In this document: in pieces, positions 44,066-56,241 of the stretch | How the letters are laid out: each line of letters begins with the position of its first letter | Numbering within the stretch: the stretch's first letter is position 1 | Notes under the pieces: model-generated | Seen by the model: the letters and a program-made list of their open reading frames with translations, nothing else | Databases searched by the model: none | What the model was told of the DNA's origin: nothing | From: Ricinus communis | Taxonomy: Eukaryota > Streptophyta > Magnoliopsida > Malpighiales > Euphorbiaceae | Direction of reading: 5' to 3' | Length of the DNA stretch: 64,000 bases | Assembly (NCBI RefSeq): GCF_019578655.1 | Contig: NC_063259.1 | Coordinates: 8,420,001 to 8,484,000, forward strand | Position numbers and translations under genes: made by a program

Positions 44066-45304
44066 ATTCTAATTTTATGTTCTTTTCTTCGGTCCACTTT
44101 TATATTATCATTCATTGCATGCTTGTTGAACTTTAGAACAATTACTTTTTTATTTTAAACATAGTTATATAAACTTAGGGTTGGAATAACTTATGTTGGA
44201 TTTTTAGTAATCGGTGAAGTGGGACTTTCCCGTTTGATTCACTTACTTGATTTATGGCCTAAATGTGTGCATATATATGTCAAATACAGGTAGGGAGTTC
44301 GGCGACTCGAGATGGCGAAGGAAAGCCTAGAATCAACCCTTTCACCACGGTTTATGTGGCCATCACAGGCTACAACACTAGGCCGTGCTCATTAGCACGG
44401 CCAGAGTCAAGCCCGTGATGAGAGAACACATGTATAATAGGGGATTTCAGCCGTTCACCACAGCTTTCGAAGGCACCACAGGTTACATCACCAAGCCGTG
44501 CCGGTCACCATGCCCGTGCCCAAGCCCGTGATGAATATACACTTAAGCAAAAAGGAAAACTCAGCCCTCACCACGGCTTCCGAAGGCACCACGGGCAGCA
44601 ATACCAGGTCGTGCTGGTCAGCACGGCCGTGCCCCTACCCGTGCCAAATGGTGCAACATTAAAGCTTTAGGGCTCAGTACGGGCCGAGTCCTAGCCGTGC
44701 TGATCAGCAGGGCCTTGCCCTCACCCGTACTGACCCCCGTGCCTATAAAATGAGGAGCTTTTAAAATTTTTGCTAACCCCTTTCTAAGCTCCAAGGTTCT
44801 ATTTTCTTCCATTTCTCTAATTCTTCTTACCTTTCTCAGCAATTCCAAGTGAGTCTCTTCACTTTTTGTTTCTTTTTTTGTTTTAATTTGGTTTTTCTTT
44901 TATGCGTATACTTTATTTAGGACATGCTAGTATGTTTTGGTAGTTTTACTTTGTTACACTATTTCCATATGACCTCAACTAGATTTAATTTATATTAGTT
45001 GCTATGTTTGTTGTGAATTCGATTATGAAACGATAAGTGTGCGGTTTGGCAAAAATAAAGTTTGTCTATGGCATTTTATTATGAACAATTGTTAGCATAA
45101 AGTTGCGTTAGTTGGTGCACGATAAAGTAGGCTGGAATGTATTTGTTAATTAGTTTATGCAGGAGATTGGGGCTTTAGTCTTTTGTTAAATCTAAAGTTT
45201 TTTGTTAGTCGAATTATAGTCGTTATGCTGTTAAATTTTGGGTAGAATTTCTGATTAACTTGATTTCTTGTTCGAATAACTAATGATTCATTACATTAGG
45301 TAAT
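44066..45304 (+). promoter_or_regulatory. Palindrome array and TATA box before the third ORF
   Basis: 44339-44735 holds at least a dozen CACGG/CCGTG half-sites (for example GTGCTGGTCAGCACGGCCGTG near 44610) like those in the LTR U3. A TATA box CCTATAAAATG (44742-44752) follows, then a C/T-rich leader (TTCTTCCATTTCTCTAATTC). The third ORF begins at 45305. The same order (palindromes, TATA, leader) stands in the LTRs, which suggests an internal promoter. This is inference from layout. Confidence 0.5.
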
Positions 45305-46831
45305 ATGAGGGATCGCGATCAATCACGAAGAAAGCAATCGAAATGCGTCGCTACTAACAAGTGATCACGTGGCGAAGGAACATCTTCATCCACTTCACCA
45401 GCACCAGCACCTCCACCTCCACCGTAACAGCAACTAGTCCGAGCCCGAAGAGCACCAGCTGCGAATCCACCTGCACCTGGTCATCATCCATTATGGACAT
45501 TCCCTAATGCAGATAACGAAAGTCGATTCCAAGTTATGAGATGGAAGCAAGTGATGGCGGGTCATTGTATCGACTTCGTATCCCTGGAAAAAGTGGGATT
45601 GGTTCAGGATGTGTGCACTCTATTCGAGACTCTACCATATGCGCAATTCTTTGACATCATTGAGCCAACCCACCGTGAGCTTACGATTAAGTTCCTCAGC
45701 ACCTTCTTCCTGCAGCAACAGATCACAAACTGGCATCAGCCTGATGCAGTTTATTTCAGACTTAGGGGAAGGGAGTTCTCAATGTCAGTCCCACAATTCG
45801 ACATGCACTTGGGATTATGGACTGAACAGAAGATCTTGGGGGAGGAGTATCAGGGATGTCTCTACATCAACTCAATATCATACGACACCATGTGGGACTC
45901 ATCGGTACTTAGGCCAGAATTGTACTACCCCAACAGGTCTAAGGCGTCTAGCCTTTCGGATCATCTCCACTATCTCCATACCCTATTAGCTTACACCATT
46001 ACAGGCAGAGGAGATAGTTTTAGAGCAGTAACACAGACTAATGTCTTCATCCTCTAGGCTTTGCAATATCAGAAGAAGCTTGACTTGGGATATTTGTTGG
46101 CTCGACAAATCTGTTCATTTATAGTAGACGCCCAGAAGAAGATTCATTGTTGTTTTGGCCCGTACGTGACTAGGTTAGCTAAGAGACTGGATGTATTGGA
46201 CGACTATCTGTCAGAGCTTTTAAAGATTGGTGACATGACACCACTAGGGATCAGACAGATGATCAACATGCAGATGATCACGGCTACTCAACATCCACAT
46301 GGTATAGAATACAGGCTTATGAACACAATAGTCAGCGAGGCTAGAGAGGCAGCAACTAGAGGAGCCCAAGATCCGATGGCTGGGATTTCGGATGTTAGGA
46401 TTCCTAACCCAGCTAGAGTGTTTATGCCTACATCTGGAGCCTCATCCTCTTATTCTGCAGGGACATCGAGTGCTCAGATTAGTGCTTTGGCTGATCGACT
46501 AGATCAAGTCTATGATGTACAGCAACAACACTATACTTAGTTTGGGCAGTTATAAGAGGAGACTAGGGCACAGTTTCATGGTTTGAACAGTATGCTTTAG
46601 CAGCTTATGACAAGGTTGGAGAGGCAGGCCACCCAGACAGACTTAATAGTGGAGCAGATGAAAAAGATGATGGATGCTGGAGCACAAAATCAGCAGTTCA
46701 TCGATGATATGGAGTTTGATCCGGCGGGATGCTTCCATGGACCACCGAGCCACCACCGCCCCTCCTTGACTTCCCTCGCTCATCTTCCAGCAAATCTAAC
46801 TAGTGAGGATACGCCATCAGCAGACCACTAG
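45305..46831 (+). pseudogene. Athila third ORF (putative plant transposon protein)
   Basis: Start MRDRDQSRRKQSKC at 45305. The N-terminus is basic, then Ser- and Pro-rich (APAPPPPP, near 45405). The globular part has FETLPYAQFFDIIEPTHREL, the motif WHQPDAVYFRLRGREFSMS, TRLAKRLDVLDDYL near 46170, and a Ser/Gly/Gln-rich tail with a possible coiled coil (about 46600-46700). One reading frame runs throughout, broken only by stops near 45361, 45425, 46055 (TAG), and in the tail. This resembles the ORF1 / env-position protein of Athila elements. Its function is unknown; no signal peptide is visible at the start. Confidence 0.75.
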
Positions 46832-48101
46832 TAGTGAAACAAAAAAAAAAATTAATATTCTTTTTCCTTTTTCTTTTTATTTTCCTTCCTTTATTTTATT
46901 TTATTTTATTTTCTTGTCTTTTTGCATGTTTAATTTTATGTTATTTCCTTTCATTTTTCCTTTCAGGTTAATTTATTTTAGTAGAACACTATGCTTTGCC
47001 ATTTCAAAATGAACACTAAGTATGATGCTATACTTAGTCTTCAAAGATTATGATGTGCTAGTTATGTGCTATACCCAGTTTTAATTTCTAACACTATGGA
47101 CAGTGTTATACTCAAGTGTGGGTTGGGTATCCCTTAATTGTTTAAAAGCAATGATAATGGACCATTCTTAAGATGTTAGGACCTAGGGTTTGCATGACAT
47201 TCAAGTTTAGTTTATTCTTTTGTAATTAATGACTTAATTTACACACTAGTACTTGATTGTCCCTCTTTATCTTCTATTCTTAAAAGCAATTTCACTGTAT
47301 TCAACATGTCAATTTGGCCGGGTTAAAATGGTGTTACTTGAGTTCCTTACGAATTTGCAACCTTTGACTGTGAACTTTGATTATGTCAATCTCATATTCA
47401 ATTTATGTGATGATTCAATTGATAAGTCTAGGAACTAATTGCAAATTCTAGCCACTTCAAACATGAGTTTTTGAACCAAAAAAATTGAGCATCTATTGCA
47501 CATTATGCTCATGAATTTTCTTGTTTGAGTGTACGCTGTACTTACTTTCATTTCTAGAACTTGCTCTATAATGCTTGTTGCGGTTACATGAATTTTTGAA
47601 TACCATTAGATGATTTGGGCAACTTAGGATTTCACCACATCTGACCAAAAGCCTACCCTCTGTTTCCATTAGTCAGCCAGTTTTAGCCGTAACCTTTTTT
47701 TCATAATTTACACCTAATCACTACGCATACACCATTTTTTACATCTGTCTTTCCTTTCACCCTGTGTACTAAGTAATTATGTGTTATGTTTCTTCATTTA
47801 TGGAATCATAGTGCCTAACATTGTTTTTAATTCACTTAATCTTTTCAGTCATTCTTTGATGCTCCTTTCAATCCAAATTGGATATTTATTCTTATTTTTT
47901 ATGTCAATAACCACAGCAGCCCCTATATAAGCTGTTGTAATATATATACATAGTATATATATTACAAAGGGAAGATATATATATAGAAAAAAAAAGAAAA
48001 AAAGAGAAAGAAAAAAAATTATTACTTACTTCTTCGCATTTAGCTCTTCTGAATTTAACTCTTATGAGCATCCTTTACTTCAAATAAGGCTCAGTGAATA
48101 C
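46832..48101 (+). other. 3' non-coding region of the large element, first part
   Basis: T-rich with a (TTTTA)n run at about 46891-46912, the stem plus G-rich tract at 47090-47127, and a block near 47610-47700 (ACCAAAAGCCTACCC, GTTTCCATTAG) that recurs near 51830 in the nested element. A-rich simple repeats lie at 47938-48020. The nested element starts at 48102. Confidence 0.55.
47090..47127 (+). other. Stem motif plus G-rich tract
   Basis: AACACTATGGACAGTGTT followed by CTCAAGTGTGGGTTGGG. The stem bases match the intact ACACTG/CAGTGT form with a loop change. Confidence 0.55.
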
Positions 48102-49541
48102 TGATGTGCATAGTTTTACACATATTTTCTTGCATATTATTGTGTATTTTCTTAGCAATTATTGTGCTTTTATTCTAAGATCACCCGTGTTATGTGTTTT
48201 TTAGATTTTAGGAGAATTTATAGGACCATCATCAGTGTTTGAGCAATTACAGATCAATACGTGCGAAAACGGACAGGAATTCATTAAAATTGGACAAGGG
48301 CTCGCATGTCAAACATTGAGCACGGCCTAGGTCAAGGCCTGCTGATCAACACGGCCTGAACTCTGGTCGTGACCAACCATTAGCCTTTGATCCTCAAATG
48401 TGGCATTTTGGGCATGATTTCCGAGGCTGTCACGGCCTCCAGCACAGACCGTGGTGGTTCAGCACCGGTGGGGGCACGGCCAGGAAGAAAACCTAACTTG
48501 CGAGATCCGAAGGTTCAGCACAGCCTGGACTCTGGCCGTACTGACCAGCACGACCATGATCACGGCCGTGCTGGGACAAGTATATAAGGAAAGCGGTTTC
48601 TTAAGCTAGGGTGAGAGAAAGAAAAGGAGGACGAGAGTTTTGGCGGCTGGTTCAGTCTTTGCGAAGTACTGAGTTCAGGAGAAAGTTGCAGAGGGTGAGA
48701 ACCCCAGAATCGCAAGGTTCCGAGTGCAAGACAGTAGTGGAGCAAAAATCGAGAGGCAATTAGGGAGATTAATCGTTATTATTTCATTGTAATTGATTTT
48801 CTAGTTGTTTTAAACATGAACATGTGCAGCTAGATTGGTAAAATTCATTGGGATCTCCTTACTGTGTTAGCTTAGTATTAAATTGTTGGATTACTTGAGT
48901 TTAGTTTTGTATCTTTCTTGCTTTCAGTATTAATAAGATAATACATTATTCATGAGACGTTGTGAATTGTGGTGTTTAAATTGCTTTATGTGATTGAGAA
49001 GTTCATTTGGCAATTGAAATTTTGAATAGTAAGAAATGGTTAATAATCACTTAGAGGTAAGGATAATTGACTAGCCGGATTAAGAATTAACAAAGCTTAA
49101 TAAAGGCGGGTTAAAGCTTAATGCTAATTTAAGAATCAATCGTTAGGGAGAGATTCCAACTTTAGGTTCTTGAGTTTAAGAATTCAGTTATCTCGAGAAA
49201 GAAACCGAGTTTAATTAAGAATTCGTCCACGGGTATCATAATTGGACTCAACAATCTGTTATCTTGTGTTTGATTACCAACTAGTCTAGGTTCCCTTCGG
49301 GTTTGCTTTCTTGTCTTGGTTGTTTCATTTATCCATTCATTCCTGCATAGAACTCAGCTTGTAGTTATTAGGAAATTTTAGAAATTATTTATCATTTATT
49401 TTAAGTTAATATAACAGAGAACAAAGTAGTAACTCTAGGCTTTCACTTTCCCGAGGGATACGACCTTAATACTCGCCATTAGTGCTAGACTGCATCGGTA
49501 AGTTCACTGCTTTAGATTGTAGCTACATAAATAGCCTATCA
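48102..49541 (+). repeat. 5' LTR of the nested element
   Basis: Starts TGATGTGCATAG, ends GCCTATCA. Palindrome cluster at 48319-48571, then a TATA box in AAGTATATAAGGAAAGC near 48578. Compared with the 3' copy it lacks about 70 bp (near 48768) and has an extra palindrome unit near 48541. Confidence 0.93.
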
Positions 49542-49547
49542 AGTTTT

Positions 49548-49565
49548 TGGCGCCGTTGCCGGGGA
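49548..49565 (+). other. tRNA-Asp primer binding site, exact
   Basis: TGGCGCCGTTGCCGGGGA is complementary to the 18 bases at the 3' end of plant tRNA-Asp. It lies six bases after the LTR. Confidence 0.92.
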
Positions 49566-49709
49566 ATGTTTGAAAACTATAGTGAAATTTGCTATTTGTT
49601 ACTTTAGCTATTTTTTTATTTATCTATTTATTTATTTATGGTATTTTATTTTTGTACATATTTATTTAGTTTAAGTTCATGATTCAGGTAGTGAATGATA
49701 AGGGGGTTC

Positions 49710-50880
49710 AATGCTAAATTCAAACTCTTTGTATGACGCGTTGGAGAATGGGATCAAGAACTAAGAGAATGCTATAAATTGGGATACCTGTGCAACCTTA
49801 GCAGCTCGAATGGAATCGTTTTGCAGGGCTACCGATCAACTCTCCACTCCTATCCTTCCATCTCATGATTTTTGTGAACTTTGTTGTGGTTTACATTTAA
49901 GTAATGATTGTCCATTGTGCAGTGATTTTGCTCATTGTTCTTATAACTTTAAACAGGTGAATTATATGGGAAGCTGGCTAAATAACTCATATGAAAGCAC
50001 CTACAATCAAGAATGGAGCACTCATTCACCCTTTGGATGGAGCTTAGATGGCCAAGAACCACCAAGATTTCAGCAACTACATCAGTAGCCTAGTCTTACA
50101 CCTTCAACTCAAGATGAAGAGTTAGTTTCAGAGAAGCTAATGATGAGGTTCTTTACAAGTCCTGAGGATAGATTCCAACAAACAGAGAGGGTACTTGAAA
50201 GTCAAAAAGCCTCGATCGAGAACATAGAATATCAAGTAGGCTTGATCTTTAAGTTACTAGCTGCAGAACAAGTGGGAACTCCATCAAACACTATTGAATC
50301 CGAGGAACATCTGAGTGCCGTCACTTTGTGTTCAGGTGAGAATTTTTCTGGTTTATCTACTATGTTTGACAATGATGCTTATGTGCAGGATGACTCCTTG
50401 AACATGGAGATAGAACCAGAAAAGGAAGAGGCAAACGTGATTCCTCTGAAAGACTACCAAGATGAACGTACAGTTGATGATGCTGAGTTGCAGTTACAAG
50501 AATTTTTGGTGGATTTTCCACAAGTCCCTTCGATGATGGAAGATGAGCATGAGTTATCCAATGAAGAGGTCTTGGAGCAGCTCGAGTTTCTTCTAGTAAG
50601 TGAACCAAGCTAAGGACTGCAGAAAACCATTGACATTCCTGAAGAAGTTGCCCAACCGTTGATCCTTCCAATTAGTGAAACTTTAGCTTTCAAATTGGAA
50701 AAGCCCCTAGAGCATCATGACTACGTGCAACTATATGAGGAGCGAGTTTTACCCATCATATTGGCAGCTTGCTTGACAGTCAAGAGGAGGAAATTGACAA
50801 TTATCTCTCTAAGCGGATACTTAAAGCCATTTGCTTAGAAGAAGGATGGATGGTCGTCGATCGCATCCGTTTGTTTTTCA
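49710..50880 (+). pseudogene. Gag remnant and truncated pol start of the nested element
   Basis: MLNSNSLYDALENGIKN near 49711 precedes an open block at 49810-50088 that contains CELCCGLHLSNDCPLC, an intact CX2CX3HX4C zinc knuckle. NYMGSWLNNSYESTYNQEW follows, the Gag tail. A second block at 50140-50613 holds ASIENIEYQVGLIFKLLA and an acidic linker. Then VLPIILAACLTVKRRKL-type sequence (50750-50800) matches the segment before RT. Polymerase sequence stops there. The large N-terminal gag domain present at 38427 is missing. This gag is clearly more diverged from the other two elements than they are from each other. Confidence 0.7.
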
Positions 50881-50884
50881 CCAT

Positions 50885-50940
50885 GAGTCCAGCTAAAAAG
50901 ACTCATCACATAAAAAAGAAGCGCTTTTGGGAGGCACCCC
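50885..50940 (+). other. GAGTC/GACTC stem and GGGAGGCA box at the deletion junction
   Basis: GAGTCCAGCTAAAAAGACTC followed by AAGAAGCGCTTTTGGGAGGC. Its presence right after the truncated pol start shows that the deletion spared this motif. Confidence 0.75.
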
Positions 50941-52768
50941 AAATTTTATTTTTCATTTTTTTAATATTTTAACCTTTCGTTTTGAAATATTTTATTAGTT
51001 TTAGTTTTTATATTTTATTTAATTTTTATTTTCAGTTTCGTTTTTATTTCTTTATTTTATTATTTTTAGCTTCTACTAAGGATGCACTGAATTTTCATTA
51101 CCTCGGTGAATGATCAGGGTAGTCCTCTAGATCTTTTATTTTTGTATTTATTTACTTTATTTTTCATACATGTCATGTACTTGGATTGTATTGCCTTTGT
51201 TTCTCTTAGTTGAGCATCCCATGCAGGGTATCCATAACGTTTTACACTGAGGACAGTGTGTTCTTCAAGTGTGGGGTAGTTGTGGATAAACCTTATAATA
51301 TTTCTCTTTCCTATGATTTTTAGATATATCTGAAATTGCTATCGCTAGGTGTTGTATATTTTTAGGGGATGTTAGGACACTGTGTCTTTATGCACTTAAG
51401 TATGCTATTTTTGAGTTGATTGATGACTTGATTTATAGAATTGTAGTTACTTTTCTTTGTTGTTCAATGTCCTTGGAAAACAATTGATGGTGTTTTATAT
51501 ATCAACCCTGCCGAGTTAAATTGGTGTTATTTAATTGTTTTTCGAATTGTCGAATTTTAACTTAGAACGTTGATAATGTCATATGCATATGTTTCTTAAG
51601 TAATGATTCAATTAATGATGTTGTGAACCAATTGCACCTAATACCACACCTCAAAGTGAGATTTTGAGCTAGTTGAGCATTCGTTATACTTATGCTCTTT
51701 ATATTTCTTGTTTGAGTGTGCATTGTACTTGACTTTGCTTCTAGAACTTGCTTTGTAATGCTTGTTGAAGTTACATGAATATTGTAAATACCATGAGAGG
51801 ATTTGGGCGATTTAGGATTCACCACATTTGGCCAAAAGCCTACCCCTTTATGTTTCCATTAGTTAGCCAGTTTTGAGCCTTAACCTTTTCTTCATAGTTT
51901 ACACCTATACACTTCAATTATACCATTCTTTACATTTGTCTTTCCCCTACCAATATGCTGGAATTTCTTTTTGTGATTTGCTCACCCTTATATGGGATTA
52001 AAATGCCAGTTGCTATGTTGGTAAATTCACTAAGTCTTTTTAATATTTTAAATGCTCCCTTCGATCCAAACTGTATTTTTTATTCTTTACATTTATCCAA
52101 GTTGTATGCAGCGGTTCGCTTATAAGCTGCTAGCATTATTCATAAAAAAGAAGAAGAAGAAGAAAATAAACAAAATTCTTTAATTATTTATCTCTTTATT
52201 AGATTTAGAGTATTTGCGAGCGTTATTCTATGAAGTAGGGATTTTAGTGAATAATTCTTTTTGTATTTTAGGCATTTAATCCTTTGAGCATATATTGTTG
52301 TTTATCGCACGAATTCCAGCATTTTCACACTTCTTTCCCAAATCTCCGTACCTTTACCTTAGACCCATTACAACCTTGGTAAATACCCTTTGATTTTGGT
52401 ATTTAATTATTCACAGTAACGAAGATATGATTTATGAGCAAGCTTATGGTGAGCGGGTTTTTGTGCATTTGCTTTGAGGGATTTGTTTTTCACCTTATAT
52501 ACACTCTGAGTGACTTGAGTGATCCCTGTGAGGCATTGGTTTGTGATGTTTATATTGAGTTGTCATTTAAGTTATTCATGCATTAATATTATTTCTATTC
52601 TCTGTTAATGATTTGCAATTTGATTTATGATTGAGTATCCTTTGAGATGTGTTGAATACTATCTGTTGTGGACTAGGGGCATAAACTGTAAGGAATTGCT
52701 GACTACAGTTTTGTGAGGTGAGTTGTTAATTGCTTGAGGACAAGCAATAGCTTAAGTGTGGGGTGATT
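50941..52768 (+). other. 3' non-coding region of the nested element
   Basis: T-rich. It carries the stem plus G-rich tract at 51245-51278, the block shared with the host element near 51800-51910, a GAA repeat at 52148-52163, and CTTAAGTGTGGGGTGATT (52751-52768) as polypurine tract directly before the LTR. Confidence 0.6.
51245..51278 (+). other. Stem motif plus G-rich tract
   Basis: ACACTGAGGACAGTGT (6-bp perfect stem, AGGA loop), four bases later TTCAAGTGTGGGGT. It is identical in the stem to 27241-27256 on the minus strand. Confidence 0.65.
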
Positions 52769-54256
52769 TGATGTGCATAGTTTTACACATATTTGCTTGC
52801 ATATTATTGTGTATTTTCTTAGCAATTATTGTGCTTTTATTCCAAGATCACTCATGTTTTGTGTTCTTTTAGATTTCAGGAGAATTTATAGGACCATCAT
52901 TAGTGTTTGAGCAATTATAGATCAATACGTGCAAAAACAGATGGGAATTCATCAAAATTGGACAAGGGCTCGCATGTCAAACATTGAGCACGGCCTAGGT
53001 CAAGGTCGTGCTGATCAGCAAGGTGTGGACTCTGGTCGTGACCAACCATTAGCCTTTGATCCTCAAATGTGGCATTTTGGGCACGGTTTCCGAGGCTGTC
53101 ACGACCTCCAGCACAGCCCGTGGTGGTTCAGCACCAGCGGGGGCACGGCTAGGAAGAAAACCTAACTTGCGAGATCCGAAGGTTCAGCACAGCTTGGACT
53201 CCAGCCGTGCTGGGACAAGTATATAAGGAAAGCAATTTCTTAAGATAGGGTGAGAGAAAAAAAAGGAGGAGGAGAGTTTTGGCGGCTGGTTCGGTCTTTG
53301 CGGAGTACTAAGAGCGGGAGAGAGTTGTAGAGGGTGAGAACCCCGGAATCGCAAGGTTCCTAGTGCAAAACAGTAGTGGAGCAAATCGAGAGGCAATTGG
53401 GGAGATCAATCATAGTGCAGATTCAGATTTGGAGTTGTTCATCCAATTCGAGAGAAAAGGGTGTACATGTTTCATTTTCGTTATTATTTCATTGTAATTG
53501 ATTTTCTAGTTGTTTTAAACATGAACATGTGTAGCTAGATTGGTATAATCCATTGGGATTTCCTTACTATATTGGCTTAGTATTAAATTGTTGGATTGCT
53601 TGAGTTTAGTTCTGTATCCTTCTTGCTTTAAGTATTAATAAGATAATGCATTATTCATGAGACGTTATGAATTATGGTGTTTAGATTGCTTTTTGTGATT
53701 GAGAAGTTCATTTGGCAATTGGAATTGTGAATAGCAAGAACTGGTTAATAATCACTTAAAGATAAGGATAATTGACTAGCCAAATTAAGAATTAACAAAG
53801 CTTAATAGAGGTGGATTAAAACTCAATGCTGATTTAATAATTAATCGTTAGGGAGAGATTCCAACTTTAGGTTCTTGAGTTTAGGAATTTGGTTATCTCG
53901 AGAGAGAGAAACCGAGTTCAATTAAGAATTCATCCACGGGTAGCATAATTAGACTGAGCAATCTATTATCTAGTGTTTGATTGCCAAATAGTCTAGGTTC
54001 TTTTCGGTTTTGCTTTCTTGTCTTGGATGTTTCATTTATCCATTCATTCTTGCATCTCACTTAGAACTTAGCTTGTAGTTATTAGGAAATTTTAGAAATT
54101 ATTTATCATTTATTTTAGTTTAATATAACAGAGAACAAAGTAGTAACTCTAGGCTTTCACTTTCCCGAGGAATACGACCTTGATACTCTCCATTAGTGCT
54201 ACACTGCATCGATAGGTTCATTGCCTTAGATTGTAGCTACATAAATAGCTTATCAA
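52769..54256 (+). repeat. 3' LTR of the nested element
   Basis: Starts TGATGTGCATAG, ends GCTTATCA (one C to T relative to the 5' copy). Palindrome cluster at 52986-53208, TATA box near 53220. Confidence 0.93.
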
Positions 54257-54761
54257 ATACTTTTATTGTTTAGCACTCAGTTCCTGAATCAATTAAGTGC
54301 ATAATTTTTCAGTAGACTTTAGACTTCTATCCAAATATTTGTACCTTTACCTCAGCCTCATTACAACCCTTGAAAAGACCCTTTGATTTTGGTATTCAAT
54401 CATTCGCGGTAGCGAAGATGAGATTTATGAGCAAGCTTATGGTAAACAGGTTTTGTGTAGCTGCATGGAGGGAATTTTCTTATTTACCTGTAAACACTGT
54501 GAGTGATTTGAGAGGTTCCTGTGAGGCAATGGTTCTTAGTCTTTAATGCTGATTTGTTATGCAAGTTGTGTTTCGAGATGATATCATTATAATTCTTTCT
54601 TAAAGGTGTATAACTTGTTAGTTACTTGAGTTTCATTCTTTATATGTTGAATAGGGTTGAGTTGTGAACTTTAGCATGGATTCGGAAGGTGATTGTTGCT
54701 TGTGCATGTATTGAGTTATTGATTGCTTGAGGACATGCAAAAGCTTAAGTGTGGGGTGATT
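54257..54761 (+). other. Remaining 3' region of the large element with polypurine tract
   Basis: This continues the host element after the nested insertion. It ends GCTTAAGTGTGGGGTGATT (54743-54761) right before the 3' LTR, the same tract as at 52751. Confidence 0.75.
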
Positions 54762-56236
54762 TGATAGGCATCATATTATACATATTTACATGCCCAATTG
54801 TTTACATTCTTGTGCACAATTATCTCGTTTTATGCTAGAATCACCTGTCTTTTGATTCCTTTTATGTTTCAGGTCATTATCGAAGGACATTATCAACAAT
54901 CGAGGGAAAATACATGCAATTATAGACCAGAATCCATCAAATTGAGCAAGGACTTGCATTCCGAGGTTGAGCACGGCCTGGACTCCGGTCGTGCTGAATT
55001 GTCAAGTAGCTGCCCTCCAGAAGTGCCATTTTGGCATGGTTTCCATAGCCACCAGGCCTCCACCACGGCCCGTGGTGGCTCAGCATCGGCTAGGGCACGG
55101 CCTGGAAGAGGTCAACAAAATTGAATGCGTAGGTTCAACACATTTTGGACTCCGCCCGTGCTGATCAGCACAGGCTTGACCACGGCCGTGCTGAAGGGAC
55201 TATATAAGCAAAAACGATTTGGTGAATTAGGGTTCGATTTTCTAACTTGATTTCCGTTATACGAACTTAAATCATTTGTTTCCAAACCTCAATTGTCGAC
55301 TTTGGGAGATCAATTTCATCAATTGAAGGAAGGATTACACTTGTTTCAACATCAATTTGAAGATCAAGGCAAGATTTGGGAGCATTCAAGAGGCAAATTA
55401 GGGTTTGCTATTCTGAATTGGAAAATTAGGGTTTCTCATCCAACTTATTGAAGAAGGGTGTACATCCCTTTAATTTACTTTTCTGATTTTATTCCTTATT
55501 TTGTGATGCTTATTAGTATGAGTAGCTAAATTGTTGAACCCAATTAGGGTTCCTATATTGTTGGATTAATCTTAATGTTATGATAATTTGATTGTTAATT
55601 CTTGATTCTTCTTGCTTTTATTATTAATGAGAAGTCACTTTATTCATGAGACATTGTGAATTGTGGAATTTGGATTGCTTTATGTAATTGAGAGATTCGT
55701 TTAGTAATTGGAAAATTGAATAGCAAGAACTGGTTAATAATCACTTAAAGATAAGGGTAATTGACTAGCCGGATTAGGAATTAACAAAGCTTAATAGAGG
55801 CGGGTTAAACCTTAATGCTAATCGGATAATCGATCGTTAGGAAGAGATTCTAACTTTAGGTTATTAGGATTAGGAATTCGGTTATCTCGAGAGGGAGACC
55901 GAATTCAGTTAAGACTTCGTCCACGGGTAATTACAATTGATAATCAATTTAATCTCTATCTTTACTAAAATCCAATTAACTTAGGTCCTCTAGGGTTTGC
56001 TTTTCCTTCGAGAGTTTTTCTAAATCCTTTCAGATAATTTGACATTTAATTTATTGTTTGTTCATAATTAATGATAGCATAACACTTCATTAATTTATTT
56101 AGGTTAGATAACATAAGACGCTATAGTAGTCTAGGCTCACCCTTTCCCGAGAATACGACCTTGATACTCACCATTTGTGCTAGTTTGCATCGAAAGGTTC
56201 ACTACCATAGATTGTAGCTATGTAAATAGCCTATCA
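54762..56236 (+). repeat. 3' LTR of the large Athila-type element
   Basis: Starts TGATAGGCATCAT, ends GCCTATCA, followed by the AAGTC target copy. Palindrome cluster at 54972-55193, TATA-like ACTATATAAGC near 55200. Confidence 0.93.
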
Positions 56237-56241
56237 AAGTC

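Larger units (their letters stand above)
48102..54256 (+). mobile_element. Nested non-autonomous Athila-type element
   Basis: LTRs lie at 48102-49541 and 52769-54256. AATAC flanks both sides (48097-48101, 54257-54261), a perfect target duplication. An exact tRNA-Asp primer site follows the 5' LTR. The interior of 3.2 kb has gag fragments and the beginning of the RT spacer, then joins directly to the post-pol GAGTC stem motif, so most of RT, RNase H and integrase has been deleted. It needed enzymes from another element. It is younger than its host element, which it interrupts. Confidence 0.93.
36798..56236 (+). mobile_element. Full-structure Athila-type gypsy element, plus strand
   Basis: LTRs lie at 36798-38256 and 54762-56236. 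AAGTC flanks both sides (36793-36797, 56237-56241), a perfect target duplication. Inside come a tRNA-Asp primer site, gag, protease, RT, RNase H, integrase, a third ORF and a G-rich polypurine tract. Removing the nested element 48102-54256 leaves about 13.3 kb, a normal Athila size. Coding regions hold many stops, mostly TAG, and a few frameshifts, so it is inactive. The GAG and motif similarity to the minus-strand element at 24268-31900 marks a close relationship. Confidence 0.93.
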
